Source: an uncultured bacterium (GTDB lineage Bacteria > Myxococcota_A > Bradymonadia > Bradymonadales > Bradymonadaceae). Taken from it: a DNA stretch of 64,000 bases. Below, piece after piece: positions 18,434 to 28,457 of the stretch; position 1 is the stretch's first letter, and every line of letters starts with the position of its first letter. Both the position numbers and the translations under genes were made by a program. The stretch lies in NCBI GenBank assembly GCA_937981985.1, contig CALJNB010000017.1, positions 147,534 through 211,533 of the forward strand. The letters are read 5' to 3'. Under the pieces are notes generated by a model. It searched no databases. It saw only the letters and a program-made list of their open reading frames with translations, and was not told the origin of the DNA.

Positions 18434-18747
18434 TGAACGTCTCGCGCGAATAAAACACTCGCGGCTTCTTTCCATCTATCAGTAGTTGCTATTCTTGCTG
18501 CGCCAAAAAATACAGCGGCAAACACAACACTTGTAAACAGGATAATCAGCGCAGATGATAAGAAATCAAATACGACCGACGTTCCTACGATTCCGCCAAA
18601 AGCCAAGCCGATAATTGCCGCTATCGCGGGTGCACTAAGAGTCGAAACTTTACTAAGACTCATGACGCTATCGTATCCAACCGAAGCGGATTTTTGCCCA
18701 GGTTCTTGAAAACGGTCTGGACGAGAAAAGGGATCTTGAGGGCCCAT
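18430..18747 (-). CDS. Small membrane protein of the Asp23/AmaP operon
   Basis: 105 residues with two hydrophobic segments (about 40-60 and 64-86) after a polar N-terminus rich in Pro and Gln. I recognise no family. GGAG lies about eight bases before the ATG, whose first base is shared with the TAA stop of the upstream amaP-like gene (TAATG). This tight coupling and the two membrane segments suggest a partner of the AmaP-like anchor. Confidence 0.65.
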   Translation of the reverse strand: MGPQDPFSRPDRFQEPGQKSASVGYDSVMSLSKVSTLSAPAIAAIIGLAFGGIVGTSVVFDFLSSALIILFTSVVFAAVFFGAARIATTDRWKEAASVLFARDVQ

Positions 18748-19340
18748 TATGAGACTCCTGATAAAGGTGTTAATTCTGTTTGAATATCGAGTTTAAAAAC
18801 CGGCAAACCGGTGTGATGTTCTAAGTTTTGTCGAAGACTAGAACGAAGCGAATCCACTACCGCTGGTAATGCTGCTTCGTGCGCAACGTATACTTTGCAA
18901 TCTACTTTCCAGCCTTTGCGATGCAGAGACACGGTCGGATCGCACTGACGCACTTGATCGGTACTTTCGCCGATAAACGCGACCAACGACCTGACGCCTT
19001 TGGACCCCATCGAGACCCTAACATCACCGAATCCACCGCCATGTCGAGGCTCACTTATAACAAAGCGAGATTGGGCGCGGGTAAAAGTAACACCTAACCA
19101 GATTAGGGCGACGCCGCATAATGCTCCAGCAGCAGAGATTCCCGTCCATAAAAGTCGGTGGTCGGCCGCTAAAGTATAGGGGTCAAAAGACAACCCCAGT
19201 CCGCCAAGACTTCCGAGGCTTCCGCTACTTATAGGAAGCCAACCGTATGCTGCCAAAAAGGTGACCCCGGAAAGAACGAGCAAGGTCGAACCAAATATAA
19301 CCGCAACGAGCCTGCGTAGAAATGTTTTAAATTTTATCAT
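18747..19340 (-). CDS. amaP: AmaP-like membrane anchor with Asp23-type domain
   Basis: A protein of about 197 residues with two transmembrane segments (about residues 9-35 and 65-85) and a cytoplasmic C-terminal domain resembling DUF322/Asp23 (GDVRVSMGSKGVRSLVAFIG ... YVAHEAALPAVVDSLRSSLR). In Firmicutes, AmaP anchors Asp23 to the membrane and the pair is linked to envelope stress. ATG at 19340 is chosen because GAGG stands nine bases upstream. It directly follows the Asp23 gene, and the next two genes overlap in sequence, so all four probably form one transcript. The symbol is by architecture and context, not close identity. Confidence 0.7.
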   Translation of the reverse strand: MIKFKTFLRRLVAVIFGSTLLVLSGVTFLAAYGWLPISSGSLGSLGGLGLSFDPYTLAADHRLLWTGISAAGALCGVALIWLGVTFTRAQSRFVISEPRHGGGFGDVRVSMGSKGVRSLVAFIGESTDQVRQCDPTVSLHRKGWKVDCKVYVAHEAALPAVVDSLRSSLRQNLEHHTGLPVFKLDIQTELTPLSGVS

Positions 19341-19413
19341 TGTTTTTGCCTCAAAGACTCTTGCCGGAAGGAACAACACTTCCCAGCAAGAACTCCTGAT
19401 CTAAGTTTAGCGT

Positions 19414-19869
19414 TTAGTTAACGCGCGGACGTTCTCTTTCCGGGGTGGCCTCAATGGCATCCTGTGGGAAGTATAGATCCATTACTTCAATGTTGATTTC
19501 GATAACTTTCAAACCCGTCATTTCAGTAATTCGCTTAGAGACGTTTTTGAACACGCTGTCAGCCATTGTTGGAATACTCGTTCCATAATTGGCTACAACT
19601 CGAACATCTACGGCACATTCGGTTGTACCCACTTCGACGTGTACGCCCAAGTCGCGCATTTTTGACCCGCTGATCTTGTTTGCGAGCTTTGAGATCGTTT
19701 GACCTGCTCCGAAGGGAACGAGAGAATGAATTCCTGCAACCTCGCGAACCGCAAGACCCGCTATTTTTGCCACGACTTCATGATGGATATGGGTTTGAAT
19801 TCCCTTTCCCTGAATCGTACGACTATTTGTTGACGATAACTTTACAATTTCTTCTGATGCTTTAGCCAT
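19414..19869 (-). CDS. Asp23/Gls24-family envelope stress protein
   Basis: 151 residues matching the DUF322 (Asp23/Gls24) family: GIQTHIHHEVVAKIAGLAVREVAGIHSLV, then VEVG..E.AVDVRVVANYGTSIP and V...V...I.EMTGLKV.EINI.V. These are small, abundant cytoplasmic proteins, in Gram-positive bacteria tethered to the membrane by AmaP and induced by alkaline or envelope stress. The start is ATG with a strong GGAGAAGG upstream. First gene of the operon running to 17909. A 14-base inverted repeat lies about 65 bases upstream of the start. Presence in a Gram-negative-type genome with two further unknown genes is noteworthy. Confidence 0.88.
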   Translation of the reverse strand: MAKASEEIVKLSSTNSRTIQGKGIQTHIHHEVVAKIAGLAVREVAGIHSLVPFGAGQTISKLANKISGSKMRDLGVHVEVGTTECAVDVRVVANYGTSIPTMADSVFKNVSKRITEMTGLKVIEINIEVMDLYFPQDAIEATPERERPRVN

Positions 19870-19931
19870 GACCTTCTCCTTTTTACCGCGGATGATTCCG
19901 CGCTATCGGTACTTGTTTCGAGTAGGACCTT

Positions 19932-19945
19932 CACATTCTAATGTG
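19932..19945. promoter_or_regulatory. Inverted repeat upstream of the Asp23 operon
   Basis: CACATTCTAATGTG consists of two 6-base arms with a 2-base spacer. Its position ahead of the first operon gene suits an operator, but no regulator can be assigned. The related palindrome CACATTAATGTG occurs upstream of ahcY at 50654. Confidence 0.3.
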
Positions 19946-20095
19946 CAAATTGTGTGACCAAAGATCTCCAATACGACTTTATATCGCGCAAATTTCACAC
20001 TCTTGATCCATCATTACCCAACCCCTGTTAGTATTTTCGCCCAACTGATTCTTAAGTCACCCAAGAAGTGATTCGAGCATCACTAACTTCGCAGT

Positions 20096-22441
20096 CTAGT
20101 TTACTTTGATTCTACGCCGTGATGCCTGTCCCGAATCATCCATCACGAGAACCTCATGATGTCCTTTTGTAGGTGTCCACCAAAGTCGTTCTTCGGCGTT
20201 TGCGCTCCCGATGAATTTGCCATCCACAAACCAACTCAACTTCATGCCTGCAACATCACTTTCGGCTTCTAGAGGGACTTCTTGATCACTTGCTTTAACT
20301 CCAGGAATCAAACGTAGTGTCTGCAACAAAGGCGACGTGATCCGTGGCGGAGTTCCAATGGAAGGAACACAATCTTCAGCTAAGCCCGGAACCTTGGGCG
20401 AAAACCGATGCCGATCAGAAAGATAACGTCGAACACTTGCCGGCCAACTCAAAAATACTTTGGTCTCGTAATCTCTTCCGACTCGGCACGAGGGCGTTAA
20501 AGATTTACCCGTCACTTTATCTACATCTATCCTAAGATGATAAGGGCATTTTTTCGTAATCGCGCGTGTTGTTGGAGCATAGACCTTCTGGGTATGCTCA
20601 CATGCCGGTGTAGAGGGGTGACCCGAGTAAGCGCAAACCCGTACTTCGCCTAAATCTTCAGGACGAGGATCACTTTGGTCCATTCCAACCGACAAAGTTT
20701 CCAATAGATCAAACAGAACGGGGCCACTTCTTTTACTTCCCAACAATTGTGCATTACCTGTGTTATCAAAATTTCCCATCCAAACCACCGCCGTATATGA
20801 CGCGTTCGATCCTGCGGCCCAAGCGTCGCGAAAACCGTAACTTGTTCCTGTTTTCCAGAAAATAGGGGTTGCGTTGGGATTCATTTTGCGACGATTAAAA
20901 CCAGGTCGGTCATTTTTTCGGAGCATTTTGCGAACCAACCACATTGATCCCTGACTCATAAATGCTGACCCGTACGCACGCGGTTTTTTGTCGCGCCGAA
21001 AACGAATTTCGTGTTCAATCTGTCCAGTCAACGCGGTGTACAAGTTTGCAATTTCCAATGGTGAAATTTCTATACTTCCCACGGCGGCAGACAAACCATA
21101 GTATCCGGGTTTATCAATTAAGCTGGACGTACCCAGACCGCGCATCATTTCTGTCAAAGAATCGGGACCCAACTCGTTAAGCATTCTAACAAAGGGAATA
21201 TTGAGCGACATCGCCAACGCATCTTCTGCACTTACCAAACCTCTGAAATTCTCGTCGTAGTTTTTGGGAGAATAAGTTCCATAATCGGTCGGCACATCAA
21301 GCGTTAGGGTTTCAGGCAAGACCATCCCGCTATCAATCGCCGTTGCAACAATAAAAGGTTTTAGAAGAGAACCCGTCGAACGATTAATATTGAAACCCGG
21401 AATCTGAGCACCATCCTTGTCACCAAAGTTAAAATTTCCTATGAGCGCCCGGATTTCACCTGTGCTGTTTTCAACCACTACGACCGATGCGTTTTTAATG
21501 CCGTGATTTTCAGACGATTCGCGATGGGCAAGTAAGATTCTTTCGGCCATCAGTTGGGAACCACGATTTAAAGTCGTTGGGAAATTAACCTTTGTAGGTT
21601 CCTTCCCACGCAGAGAAAATGCGAGATGTGGAATCTCCCTCGGAAAGGGAAAGAGTTGGTTGGGAACCGGAGCCGCGATTACCTGACTATGGATATCGCT
21701 GGCGCGTAGCTTTCTATTTTCATTGGATATTTTTGAGGGGTGAATAAGACCGCCCTCCTCTAGTAACCAATCAGCAATACGATTTCGGGCTTTTTCCAAT
21801 CGTTTAGTATTTTTAATATCTGGATAGCGACGATTAGGGTTTTGGGGAACCGCAAGGAGTGTTGCGATTTCGACCGGAGAAAGGTTTTTAGCTGAATGAG
21901 AAAAGTAAGATAGTGATGCTGCTTCAACCCCTTCGATGTTTCGTCCAAACGGAGCAAAGCGAAGATAACCTTCTAATATTTCTTCTTTTGAGAGATAGAG
22001 CTCTAATTGGGTTGCCCGATACGCTTCGATTATTTTGCTTTTAACATTTCTAGGGCGTGGCTCAAGAACCCTTACCAATTGCATTGTAATCGTCGAAGCG
22101 CCCGAGGTCCGTCGACCCATACTCATGTTAAGCCAAAGGGCTCTCAAGATCGCGACAGGATCCACGCCAAAATGTTGGTAGAAGCGCTTATCTTCAAAAC
22201 GAATTAGGGCATCGACGTAGACCGGATCGATACGATCTAAATCTGCTCGAATCCGCCACTTTTCATCTTCGGATAAAAAGACGTGAGCGCTTTGACCATC
22301 ATCGTAGGAAACGACGGCGGACTCGCGAAAATCTAAGCGTCGCGGTAGTTCCCAAAAAATAAGACCGCCAGCGAGCGCGAAACAACCGAGAAATAGTATA
22401 AACCCAAACCCTATTGCCAATCTTTGGAACCATTTACCCAC
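20096..22441 (-). CDS. pbpC: Penicillin-binding protein 1C
   Basis: A bifunctional peptidoglycan synthase of 781 residues in the periplasm, anchored by an N-terminal helix (about residues 9-30). The glycosyltransferase domain has EDKRFYQHFGVD (Glu83 catalytic) and GASTITMQLVR. The transpeptidase domain has S358-LL-K361 followed by PF, SLN at 412-414 and KTG at 530-532. Residues about 690-781 form the C-terminal PBP1C domain (LSWFVDGKFIGSA). The start is GTG at 22441. It lies 18 bases after the alpha-2-macroglobulin gene, the arrangement known from E. coli (yfhM-pbpC); there the two proteins are thought to cooperate in repair and protection of the envelope. Confidence 0.95.
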   Translation of the reverse strand: MGKWFQRLAIGFGFILFLGCFALAGGLIFWELPRRLDFRESAVVSYDDGQSAHVFLSEDEKWRIRADLDRIDPVYVDALIRFEDKRFYQHFGVDPVAILRALWLNMSMGRRTSGASTITMQLVRVLEPRPRNVKSKIIEAYRATQLELYLSKEEILEGYLRFAPFGRNIEGVEAASLSYFSHSAKNLSPVEIATLLAVPQNPNRRYPDIKNTKRLEKARNRIADWLLEEGGLIHPSKISNENRKLRASDIHSQVIAAPVPNQLFPFPREIPHLAFSLRGKEPTKVNFPTTLNRGSQLMAERILLAHRESSENHGIKNASVVVVENSTGEIRALIGNFNFGDKDGAQIPGFNINRSTGSLLKPFIVATAIDSGMVLPETLTLDVPTDYGTYSPKNYDENFRGLVSAEDALAMSLNIPFVRMLNELGPDSLTEMMRGLGTSSLIDKPGYYGLSAAVGSIEISPLEIANLYTALTGQIEHEIRFRRDKKPRAYGSAFMSQGSMWLVRKMLRKNDRPGFNRRKMNPNATPIFWKTGTSYGFRDAWAAGSNASYTAVVWMGNFDNTGNAQLLGSKRSGPVLFDLLETLSVGMDQSDPRPEDLGEVRVCAYSGHPSTPACEHTQKVYAPTTRAITKKCPYHLRIDVDKVTGKSLTPSCRVGRDYETKVFLSWPASVRRYLSDRHRFSPKVPGLAEDCVPSIGTPPRITSPLLQTLRLIPGVKASDQEVPLEAESDVAGMKLSWFVDGKFIGSANAEERLWWTPTKGHHEVLVMDDSGQASRRRIKVN

Positions 22442-22459
22442 TTTGACTCGTCTTATATT

Positions 22460-25400
22460 CTAGGGAGTAGATCTTTGAATTTTGACAACCGACGGTAAAT
22501 CTCGCGCCCATATTTCAGGTTCATACATCCCTTCAATCTCTGGTGGAGGAGCGAAAAACTTACCCACCGAAACCGCCCGTGTCGTGTACACGAGTGTCAC
22601 TGTTCTTTTCGAACCGATCGTCCCAAAAGCTTCGATCCGATCATCACGCACGTTCATATGTTGAACGTTCCAAAGAGAGTTCGTGTCAACCCAGGTCGGC
22701 AAAGTTCCTCGACCAAAACTTGGATTTTCGACTTCAAATCCGCCGGCAAATCGATCCACTAAAGCGAGATTAAAGAGATCTCTGTTCGTTTTATTTGTGA
22801 TGTTGATACGAACGAAAATAATGTCCCCGAGTTTGTATTCATCGGGTTCTCTTTCCTTACCTTCGAGATCAAAGTAGGTTCGCGAGATGGAAAGTCCATC
22901 TCCGCCGCTCTTGGAGACTCCACCTTCTCGAACTCCCGTGCTAGAAATCACCGCGTATACTTTTCCCTTTTTACTCGGCACCGTGACAGAGACTTTATCA
23001 TATTCGCTAGCTCGCGGCACAACCCAACTCGAGTCTTTGGAAACCTTAGCGACATTGTTTGCAGCGACCGTTTTTTCGTTAACTTTTAAAACCGGCGTAC
23101 CCATAGATTTGGCATTTCCGGTTAACCACTTCCCGAGACCGGTAATACCCCAAGTAATTTCTTGCGTGGTATAATGACGACTTGGCTTTTCGGATAATGA
23201 GTTCGCGACAATTTTAGCGAGTTTCTCTCCTTCGGAAATTTTTCCAAATAGGTCGAAGAAAATACTGAGGACAAATGCGCGGCGACGACGATCAGAATAA
23301 TAAGACCAACGCGACTCCCTTTCGTTATCGATTTTTGTCACGTCCACATTCTTTAATTGTTTTTCATAGCGACGATCACCGGCAAGGTATAATGCGGCTT
23401 GCAACAAATAGATGTTTTCTTTGTGTTGCTTCACGCTGTTTATTTTCTTGGGACTATCGATAAGTGATTGAATGCGTGCTGTATTCGCACGCCCCGCTTT
23501 CGCCAATACAAAATGAGAGTAGGCTTCCGAATAATTATATTGTGAACGACTGCGATTTTGCGCCGTCATCTCCAAATAATTTACCGCGTCTTCAAGACGC
23601 TTTTCGGGAACCTCAAATCCTCGTTCTTTAGCATCCAACAACATATGGGTTGCATAAGCAGTTCCCCATGCATCAGGTGCATACCCTCCTGGCCAATAAG
23701 AAAAACCGCCGGATGAAGTTTGCATCGATAGTACACGACGAATTCCTGAATCGATCATGTTCTCAACACCACCCAGTTTCTTGAGGGTCTCTGGATCTGC
23801 ATTTTTTACAAACTCTGAAACAAAAAGTAGCGGACGCGTCGATGATGTCGTCTGTTCTATACAACCGTAGGGATAACGAATGACGTATCTGAGATGATCA
23901 AAAGCGCGGCCGTAGGGATTGGTCGTAACCCAAATGTTGGACTTCTCTGATGTTGGAATCCAGCCGGCCAATTGTGCATTGAGTTCAGTAGTTCCGGTTG
24001 GAAGCTCTACAATCGATGTTCTTGTTTCTCTGGGACCCGAGGGTCGAAAAGGAACCTCACCCGTTGTATAAGATTCAAATCCTTCTGTTTTCGCGGTAAT
24101 TCGAAATTTCGCACTACCTGCTTGCTGTAAAGATTTTATCTTAAACAGGGCCGTTTTCGACTCCTCGTTTTTAGTATTTATCGTCACACTCTGAGGCGTT
24201 AAAAATGACAAAGCTTCGATTTCGGTTTTTTTCTTAGCAAGCCTACCTCCATTTTCGACCTCAACGTTGATGGTAATCGCTTTTTCTTTTCCGGTAGTAT
24301 TGGTAATAAAAACCGGTATTTCAATTTCATCGTCAGCACTTAAAAATCGGGGAAGCGTAGCTTGTAATACCAACGGGTCGCGTACAACAACCCGCGTATC
24401 AGCAGAACCCGTTTTTTCATTATCCATACTGATCGCCATCACACGTAGCGCGCCGCGATACGTGGGAATATCAAACGATACCGCAGCTTTTCCGTTGGCG
24501 TCGACTTTGACCATTCCCGACCAAAGCGCGACCGGTTTCACAGGCATTACCCGTCCCATACCGTCCCCGAATTTTCCTTCTTCATCCCAAGCGCCGCCGC
24601 CGGTTTTTCCAGATGGACCCGCGCCGTTGCGCTGAATCGCCCACCCGATCGTTTCGAATGTTTCTACACCGAGTTTTCTTTTTTCGAAAAGTTGGTTCGT
24701 GAGTCTTGGAGTTTTATAGCGAGTCAAAGAAAGAATGCCCTCATCTATCGCGGCCACTGTCACGAACGTGTTCGCGTTCGCTTTACCGACGTTAATGTTC
24801 ACATCAAGTTTACTATTCGGTCGAACTTCCTTCGGCGTTTCGATAACCAGGTCATGAATTTTAGTCGTCGGTTTAACTTTTACGCTTTCTAAACCGAAAG
24901 CGCGATCGGGCATGAAAAACTCCTTAGAATCTAAGAAGGGGTCTTTAATAACCAATGCACTAAAATAGATATTGGGATCGAATTTTTCCGGAGTATATTT
25001 CCAGTTCACCTTTCCAGCTTTGACGTCCATCCATTCAGATTTTAAAATAGAAGAGGTCTCCACGGTAACTAACATACGTCCAGCGAAAGGTACTTCGAAA
25101 ATCACTTCTGCCTCTTTATCAACCTCTACAAAATCTGGCGCTTTAATCGGAATTGGCGTAGGTCTTTGGGGACGCGGTGTGTAATCCAAACTCGAACGAT
25201 GATTGTAGTAGTAGTAACTCCAACCACTGGCATGAACCGAAATGTCAGCGACGACCTCTTGATTCTTAACCCTAACGACGTAACGACTCGCATAACTTGC
25301 CGGCGTCATAGAAACGCTGAACTTGCCTTTAGACACTTTTACTTTTTTTGTGCCGGAAACAACCGGACGCATGTTCTTACCCCAAGAATTCCCACCACTT

Positions 25401-28087
25401 GAACTATCATCGCGGTACCAATAATAATCGTACTCGAGGCGAATAAATTCGACCTCAACTTCTTTAACATCAGTTTTTATTTTCCCCATTCGGTCTACGA
25501 CCACGCCGTTGACCTTAAAGCTTTCGCCAACCTTGGCGTTTTTTGCCGAGGTTTTGAGACCAATATGATAGGGGTTTGCGTGCGTGGTCGCCTTTGCGAT
25601 AGACGCAGATGAGCGTCCCGACCCTGCTTCAAAAACGGCAGTTGTAGCGGTCAAGTTGAAGACTCCGGTTCGCGACTCTGTAACGGGGTTTTGGGGACAG
25701 GCGATGTCCAGCTTGCCCTCTTCACCTAGCACGCCTTTAATCGCACCGAGATCAATTGCTGATTTATCGCCGATTTCAGAACCGAACTGATAATCAGAAT
25801 ATTTTTCCGGTTTAAATTGACCTGTTTCAAGCCGACAGGTTACCTCGATATTGCTTCCCTTTGCCGAACCACCAAATAAGTATTTTGCTTCAACAGATAC
25901 GTTAATCGGATCTGAAAGAAGTACATTTTTTTCCTTAATCTGAGTTGAAACCTTGAGACGCTCAGGCACAAACTCTTCCACATTAAAGGTATAAGTCTTA
26001 AGTATTTTCTTACCTACTCCAACGGTAAAACTATAGGCACCCGTTGATGCGTAATCGGGGAAGGTTTGATCGATCGTCACCGCTCCCGCTTCGTTGGTCC
26101 GTAAGACCCGAGACTTCAAAAACTTACGACGAGGATCGTAAAACTTCACCTCCACCGGCAGACCCTTTTTAGGCGCGACAAACTTTCTATTCCTTAACAA
26201 CGCCACAAAGTGACCGGTCTCGCCAGGACGATAAACGTTTCTATCAGCATAAACCGCTGCGTGATATTTTTCGAGCGTTAGGTAAGCAATTCCTGAGGTC
26301 GTCGGAGAGGTACGAACCTGATCGTACTTGACGAAGGTGAAGTCATCTTTCGTCTCGGCGGTTATTGCGAAAGGGGGTTCGACGTCGATATCTTCGCCAG
26401 CGTTTTCGAGCTTACAGCTGCCGTTAGCTTTGGTTTTACACCTTGAAAAAACATCTCCATTTTTTCGGATTAATTTTATCTCAACGCCGGCTCTGGCGTT
26501 ATTGCTTTCCATCTCCAATGCCCAAACTACGATCTCATCAGACCAAAGAGCGCCCTTTTTGGGTTCGGATCGTTTTACGATCAGATTTAAATTTGTGACG
26601 ACTACGCGAGTACTATCAGCCGCACCTTTGGGACCGGCGACAGCAATTTCGTAGACGCCCGGTTTGGGGTCTTCGACAAGCGCATGAAGATCAATCCCAC
26701 TTATACCCTTAATGTCCGCTTTACCGACAAGTTTGACTTTTTCTTTGGCAACCACGGCGGAGGTACGAGCGGTCAAACCCTCTCTTTCACCAGAGAGCCA
26801 AAATGCAACATTGCCCTTTTTAACATGTCGTATCGCAACGTTGATTTCAGGCGTATTTAGACTTTGGATTGGAATCGTTTTCCACGATTTCGTCGGTAAA
26901 TATCGCCCCTTATTTATGAAGCGTAACGAAGGGGAACGCGCGGGAATCGTAAAATTGTTTTCGTACTGGCGAGAAAGTAATCCCCCATCGATACTACGCA
27001 AACCAGCGCTAACCTTTAGGCTATAGTTGCCTCGTTTAAAATCACCCAGAATATTGAACCCACCTTCACCGGCAGCAACGCGCATGTTTTTAACTTTAGG
27101 AGAAATCGAGATATGTTTTTCAATCGATTCTTTTGACGGTCGACATCGTCTTGAAACGCGAAAACTATTGTTGTCGTGCGTATAGAAATAGCGATAGCCT
27201 CCCTCGGACCCGTGATCGTAGCAAACGACTTCAAGGTAGAAACCCGTCGGGCCTTCTCGATGTGAAACTTGAAAGATTTTTATTTCTGGCGCAGCACGCA
27301 AAGGAATGTAGGCCAACCCCTTAGGAGCGATTCGATCTTCGGCAGCCAAACTAGACACGCCCTCGGTCTCTAGCTTAAGGGTGCGATTTTCCATAATTCT
27401 GGGGTCCGAAATGAATGCGTGAATCAGGTGAGGTGAAGATCCTTTGGTATACGTAATCGCCGATGCGGGTAGAGCTTCCTCGTCGATATGCCATCTTATT
27501 TTTTCACCCTGTTTAGGATCAACGGCACCACTAAATCGAATGTCGACTTCTGCTTTCTGCAGTTTGGGATCTAAGTAGCCGCCGGTCGCACCCAGGAATA
27601 CAAACTCAGGGGTCGTGAATGACATCGTCCAAGGTTTTTTGGGCGTCATGACACCGTCTTTGGTTTCTACACTTTCCAACGAAACGTTGTATTTAGTTTG
27701 AGGTTGAAAAGGCGTATTAGGTGTAAACTCTAAGGTTGAAGTGGAGTTGAAAACAAGACTTCCGGCGATCTCAGGTTTGATTTTTAGTCGGGTCGTATTG
27801 CGAGCCGGCATCGATACTTTATCTTGAACATCCATCGCAAATTGAATCACGATTTTCTGGGGGATCATCTCGGGTGATCCCACGCTTTGAATGCTTGGCA
27901 TGAGTAAGTCCGAAGTTATTTTCGTTTGGAAAACGCCTTCTAATTCTTCCTCAAGTTCTTCCCCTTCTAGATCGATATCGGACCCAATCCCCATATCCTG
28001 CTTCGTTTTATCTGTAGATTTGCCGCAAGAAAGGGCAAACAAAAAAAGTAAAAGTACGAATTTTGCGAAAGTATTCTTTCCAATCAA
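22460..28087 (-). CDS. Bacterial alpha-2-macroglobulin lipoprotein
   Basis: This is a predicted periplasmic or outer-membrane-facing protease trap of 1875 residues. The lipobox FALSC puts the lipidated Cys at 21. The protein shows the MG-domain series of bacterial A2Ms, including the Y.DR.VYRPGE element (around residue 620), and the thioester motif PYGCIEQ with Cys1409 and Gln1412, so it is of the thioester-forming class that can covalently bind attacking proteases. The alpha-helical thioester domain (GFSYWPGG.APDAWGTAYATH) follows, then the C-terminal receptor-like domain. The TTG start at 28087 has AGGGG six bases upstream. It precedes pbpC by 18 bases and is probably co-transcribed. Confidence 0.93.
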   Translation of the reverse strand: MIGKNTFAKFVLLLFLFALSCGKSTDKTKQDMGIGSDIDLEGEELEEELEGVFQTKITSDLLMPSIQSVGSPEMIPQKIVIQFAMDVQDKVSMPARNTTRLKIKPEIAGSLVFNSTSTLEFTPNTPFQPQTKYNVSLESVETKDGVMTPKKPWTMSFTTPEFVFLGATGGYLDPKLQKAEVDIRFSGAVDPKQGEKIRWHIDEEALPASAITYTKGSSPHLIHAFISDPRIMENRTLKLETEGVSSLAAEDRIAPKGLAYIPLRAAPEIKIFQVSHREGPTGFYLEVVCYDHGSEGGYRYFYTHDNNSFRVSRRCRPSKESIEKHISISPKVKNMRVAAGEGGFNILGDFKRGNYSLKVSAGLRSIDGGLLSRQYENNFTIPARSPSLRFINKGRYLPTKSWKTIPIQSLNTPEINVAIRHVKKGNVAFWLSGEREGLTARTSAVVAKEKVKLVGKADIKGISGIDLHALVEDPKPGVYEIAVAGPKGAADSTRVVVTNLNLIVKRSEPKKGALWSDEIVVWALEMESNNARAGVEIKLIRKNGDVFSRCKTKANGSCKLENAGEDIDVEPPFAITAETKDDFTFVKYDQVRTSPTTSGIAYLTLEKYHAAVYADRNVYRPGETGHFVALLRNRKFVAPKKGLPVEVKFYDPRRKFLKSRVLRTNEAGAVTIDQTFPDYASTGAYSFTVGVGKKILKTYTFNVEEFVPERLKVSTQIKEKNVLLSDPINVSVEAKYLFGGSAKGSNIEVTCRLETGQFKPEKYSDYQFGSEIGDKSAIDLGAIKGVLGEEGKLDIACPQNPVTESRTGVFNLTATTAVFEAGSGRSSASIAKATTHANPYHIGLKTSAKNAKVGESFKVNGVVVDRMGKIKTDVKEVEVEFIRLEYDYYWYRDDSSSGGNSWGKNMRPVVSGTKKVKVSKGKFSVSMTPASYASRYVVRVKNQEVVADISVHASGWSYYYYNHRSSLDYTPRPQRPTPIPIKAPDFVEVDKEAEVIFEVPFAGRMLVTVETSSILKSEWMDVKAGKVNWKYTPEKFDPNIYFSALVIKDPFLDSKEFFMPDRAFGLESVKVKPTTKIHDLVIETPKEVRPNSKLDVNINVGKANANTFVTVAAIDEGILSLTRYKTPRLTNQLFEKRKLGVETFETIGWAIQRNGAGPSGKTGGGAWDEEGKFGDGMGRVMPVKPVALWSGMVKVDANGKAAVSFDIPTYRGALRVMAISMDNEKTGSADTRVVVRDPLVLQATLPRFLSADDEIEIPVFITNTTGKEKAITINVEVENGGRLAKKKTEIEALSFLTPQSVTINTKNEESKTALFKIKSLQQAGSAKFRITAKTEGFESYTTGEVPFRPSGPRETRTSIVELPTGTTELNAQLAGWIPTSEKSNIWVTTNPYGRAFDHLRYVIRYPYGCIEQTTSSTRPLLFVSEFVKNADPETLKKLGGVENMIDSGIRRVLSMQTSSGGFSYWPGGYAPDAWGTAYATHMLLDAKERGFEVPEKRLEDAVNYLEMTAQNRSRSQYNYSEAYSHFVLAKAGRANTARIQSLIDSPKKINSVKQHKENIYLLQAALYLAGDRRYEKQLKNVDVTKIDNERESRWSYYSDRRRRAFVLSIFFDLFGKISEGEKLAKIVANSLSEKPSRHYTTQEITWGITGLGKWLTGNAKSMGTPVLKVNEKTVAANNVAKVSKDSSWVVPRASEYDKVSVTVPSKKGKVYAVISSTGVREGGVSKSGGDGLSISRTYFDLEGKEREPDEYKLGDIIFVRINITNKTNRDLFNLALVDRFAGGFEVENPSFGRGTLPTWVDTNSLWNVQHMNVRDDRIEAFGTIGSKRTVTLVYTTRAVSVGKFFAPPPEIEGMYEPEIWARDLPSVVKIQRSTP

Positions 28088-28457
28088 ACTGAACCCCTGA
28101 GTTCGGTAATGTTTGTTCCTCCAAAAGAGGAGAGTATGTCTAAGATTTAGGTAACCCTAATGAACAGGTGCTTATTCCGCCATTTAGTTTTTTGCTTTGT
28201 GGTAAAAAAGGTTCCAACAGGAAAATGAAAGCGCATCCGTTGTTATATGTTAGAAGTTAGGTGCAAGCAGTAATACTTATTTTTCGCAGATACGGATCCT
28301 GAAGGTCTAAAAGGGCGGTATTAATTTTCAGATCAAAGCTTGAGTTTTGACAGAAAAGAACGGAAACGGGTTAGCGCTAAACTTAGAAATTAGATGGAAA
28401 ATTTGATGCGTCCATAATTTCACCTCACAAGGTGATTGCCAATTATGAGTAACGGTT
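28088..28457. other. Intergenic stretch between the SDR gene and the A2M gene
   Basis: About 370 bases with no convincing gene. It must hold the end of the topA-SDR transcript and the promoter of the A2M-pbpC operon. Small hairpins are visible: TCCTC/GAGGA at 28117-28131, just upstream of the A2M start, and TCACC/GGTGA at 28420-28435, near the SDR stop. Neither has a T run making it a convincing terminator. Confidence 0.5.
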
